In this document: positions 62,224 through 64,000 of the stretch, piece by piece
Numbering within the stretch: position 1 is the first letter of the stretch
How the letters are laid out: the number at the start of each line of letters is the position of its first letter
Assembly (NCBI RefSeq): GCF_009604405.1
Contig: NZ_WEGK01000010.1
Coordinates: 1 to 64,000, forward strand
Reading direction: 5' to 3'
Length of the DNA: 64,000 nt
DNA from: Nocardia macrotermitis
GTDB taxonomy: Bacteria; Actinomycetota; Actinomycetes; Mycobacteriales; Mycobacteriaceae
Made by a program: the position numbers and the translations under genes
The notes under the pieces: generated by a model
The model's input: only the letters and a program-made list of their open reading frames with translations
Database searches by the model: none
Told to the model about the DNA's origin: nothing

Positions 62224-62679
62224 ATAGGGTCCAATTGCCCTGTCGGTGCATGGCCCGCAACCGTTTTCCGCGCCGCGCTCGAACGCCTTCCCGCCTTCGC
62301 CACCATCGGATGCACCTATCATCTCTGGGCCCTGCACAGCACCGCGGCCGGACCGTGCGACGGCATGGCCTCGTTCGAATGCCGCGACCGAACCACCCGC
62401 GATCTGTTCACCACGGTGGGCTTCCACGAACTGGACGTCCGCTACGAACAACCCGAGACGACGAGCAGCGGCACACCGACGCCTCCGGTCCCCCTGCATC
62501 TGCTGTACAAGCCGTTCGGCCGGGTATATGAACCGCCGCTCGTTCCCCGAGCCGACTTCCTGACCGCGATCACCGAGATCTACCGAACGATCTACGAGGT
62601 CGACACCGAAACCGACAGTTCCTTCGCGCGACTGCTCGATTCGCTCGGAACCCGCGAAACGATCCCCATCACCGAGTAG
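62224..62679 (+). pseudogene. Headless acetyltransferase-like protein
   Basis: The frame is open from a stop at 62221 to 62679 and reads FRAALERLPAFATIGCTYHL, then GMASFECRDRTTRDLFTTVG, FHELDVRYEQPE and PLHLLYKPFG. It looks like the C-terminal half of a GNAT-type or related protein, but no start codon precedes the conserved part; the first ATG in frame is 62365. Upstream (62135-62223) is distinctly less GC-rich and encodes nothing matching. Confidence 0.5.
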
Positions 62680-62773
62680 CCCCATCGAGCCGTTCCCGAA
62701 CTACCGGGGTCGACCGCACCCACGGGGATATCCTGAGTAAGCCTCTGGCAACCGATATTCCGTGGTGAGGCCG

Positions 62774-64000
62774 ATGAGTTCGGGCAGTGAGATGCAGGAA
62801 GACGACGCGTTCAAGACGCAACGCGCGGTGATGCCCAAGATCGCCGAGGAGTTGCGGGCGGCCGGATTCGACGACGCCGAGGAGATCGGGCACGGCGGCT
62901 TCGGTGTGGTGTACCGCTGCACCGAGATCAGCCTCGACCGCACCGTCGCGGTGAAGATCCTGACCGCCGACCTGGACGCGGACGACCGGGCGCGATTCCT
63001 GCGCGAGCAGCGGGCGATGGCCCAGCTCACGGCGCATCCGAATATCGTCGGCGTCCTCCAGGTCGGCGTCACCGACAGCGGCCTGCCCTACCTGGTGATG
63101 CCGTATCACGCACACGGTTCGCTCGAATCGCAGCTCAGGCTGCGCGGCGTGCTGCCGGTCGAGGCGGGGCTGCGACTCGGGGTGAAGATCGCGGGCGCGC
63201 TGGAGACCGCGCATCGCGCGGGCATCCTGCATCGCGACGTGAAACCGGCGAACATCCTGCTGACCGACTACGGCGAGCCCGCACTGGCCGATTTCGGTAT
63301 CGCCCAGATGACGGGCGGTTTCCGGACCACCTCCGGCACCATCGCGGGCTCCCCCGCCTACACCGCACCCGAGGTGCTGTCCGGTGATCCGCCGACTCCG
63401 GTCTCGGATGTCTACGGCCTCGGCGCGACGCTGTTCACCGCCCTGTCCGGTCATGCCGCATACGAACGTCACAGCGGCGAACAGGTGGTCGCCCAGTTCA
63501 TCCGGATCACCAGCCAACCGGTCCCGGACCTGCGCGAACACGGTATGCCCGACGACGTGGCCGCGGCGATCGAGGCGGCCATGTCCCCCGATCCGCGCGA
63601 CCGCCCGACGGCCGCGGCGTTCGGCGAACGACTACGCGGCAGCCAGGCTCTGCACGGCCTCGCCGCCGACGACATGGCCCTGCACACCGATCCGCTGGCC
63701 GAACCCGCGCGACGACCGCACCCGTTCGGATCGCGGCCGCCGGGCACGGCCGGTCGTCGCGGGCAGGCGCCGGTCGAGCTGACCAGCTTCATCAACCGCC
63801 GCAGCGAACTGTCCGAGATGAAGAATCTGCTGTCCACCGCGCGGCTGGTGACGCTGACCGGGATCGGCGGTGTCGGCAAGACCCGGCTGGCGCTGCGCGC
63901 GACATCGAGCCTGCGGCGCGAATTCGTCGACGGCACCTGGCTCGTCGAACTGGGTGAACTGCGCGACGCCACCCTGCTGCTGAACGTGGTCGCGGCCGCG
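62774..64000 (+). CDS. Serine/threonine protein kinase with P-loop ATPase (PknK-like), partial
   Basis: 409 residues to the window end, still open. Kinase: GHGGFGVVYRC glycine loop, VAVKIL lysine, catalytic LHRDVKPANILL, DFG as LADFGIA, activation end GSPAYTAPEVLSG. After a linker from about residue 310, NRRSELSEMKNLLSTARLVTLTGIGGVGKTRLAL begins a STAND-type ATPase. Kinase plus ATPase is the layout of mycobacterial PknK, which usually continues with helical repeats. ATG 62774. Confidence 0.9.
   Translation, partial: MSSGSEMQEDDAFKTQRAVMPKIAEELRAAGFDDAEEIGHGGFGVVYRCTEISLDRTVAVKILTADLDADDRARFLREQRAMAQLTAHPNIVGVLQVGVTDSGLPYLVMPYHAHGSLESQLRLRGVLPVEAGLRLGVKIAGALETAHRAGILHRDVKPANILLTDYGEPALADFGIAQMTGGFRTTSGTIAGSPAYTAPEVLSGDPPTPVSDVYGLGATLFTALSGHAAYERHSGEQVVAQFIRITSQPVPDLREHGMPDDVAAAIEAAMSPDPRDRPTAAAFGERLRGSQALHGLAADDMALHTDPLAEPARRPHPFGSRPPGTAGRRGQAPVELTSFINRRSELSEMKNLLSTARLVTLTGIGGVGKTRLALRATSSLRREFVDGTWLVELGELRDATLLLNVVAAA

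Overview
The DNA is GC-rich with actinobacterial codon use and many GTG/TTG starts. It carries three mycofactocin-type short-chain dehydrogenases, an EspC/WXG-like type VII secretion substrate, a PknK-like kinase and numerous TetR regulators. This points to a Mycobacteriales chromosome, most likely Nocardia; the genus is an inference. No rRNA or CRISPR array was seen. One tRNA-Pro(GGG) lies at the left edge.

Left accessory block (1-9300). Downstream of the tRNA sits a minus-strand operon: radical SAM enzyme, DEDDh exonuclease and P-loop kinase, joined by 4-bp stop/start overlaps, then small unknown genes. Opposite it are an XRE-type regulator and a CYTH-domain (class IV adenylate cyclase-like) gene. 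The set is damaged. An IS3-family element with a 3-bp target duplication splits the radical SAM gene. An IS256-family element with a 9-10 bp duplication splits the CYTH gene. The exonuclease and one small gene each carry a one-base frameshift. In every case removing the insertion restores a single frame, so the ancestral cassette can be read.

9300-20900 holds single genes: an MBL hydrolase, a GH43 glycosidase, an alpha/beta hydrolase beside remnants of catechol-branch genes, a three-gene T7SS-type cassette (substrate, unknown protein, lipoprotein), a KstD/fumarate-reductase-like flavoprotein, a headless phosphoribosyltransferase fragment, and a TetR/FAD-monooxygenase pair divergent from a DUF2218 gene.

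20970-36355 is an organosulfur-type region. Eleven minus-strand genes, mostly overlapping, encode two LLM flavin monooxygenases, a complete Dpp/Opp-type ABC importer, a CoA-transferase, an enoyl-CoA hydratase, a cysteine-dioxygenase-like cupin and a hydrolase. A LysR gene is divergent from them. A TauD dioxygenase, a SnoaL-like protein and an MDR reductase follow on the plus strand.

36360-45650 contains a TetR gene, a secreted tannase-like esterase, an AAA ATPase fused to a PD-(D/E)XK-like domain, a GH78 alpha-L-rhamnosidase broken by a 7-bp tandem duplication, its probable TetR regulator with decayed repeats beside it, and a GH3 fragment.

45650-55510 is a catabolic cluster: P450, three mycofactocin-type SDRs, a DapB-like amine dehydrogenase, a double CMD-domain protein, an aldehyde dehydrogenase and three regulators. 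Two identical-architecture operators (CGGTAA-N5-TTACCG) precede its two plus-strand transcription units. 55670-64000 has a secreted beta-propeller-like protein, a 95-bp tandem repeat, an XdhC-like gene, a TetR-controlled hydrolase/MBL/monooxygenase operon, a headless acetyltransferase-like fragment and the start of a PknK-like kinase cut by the window end.
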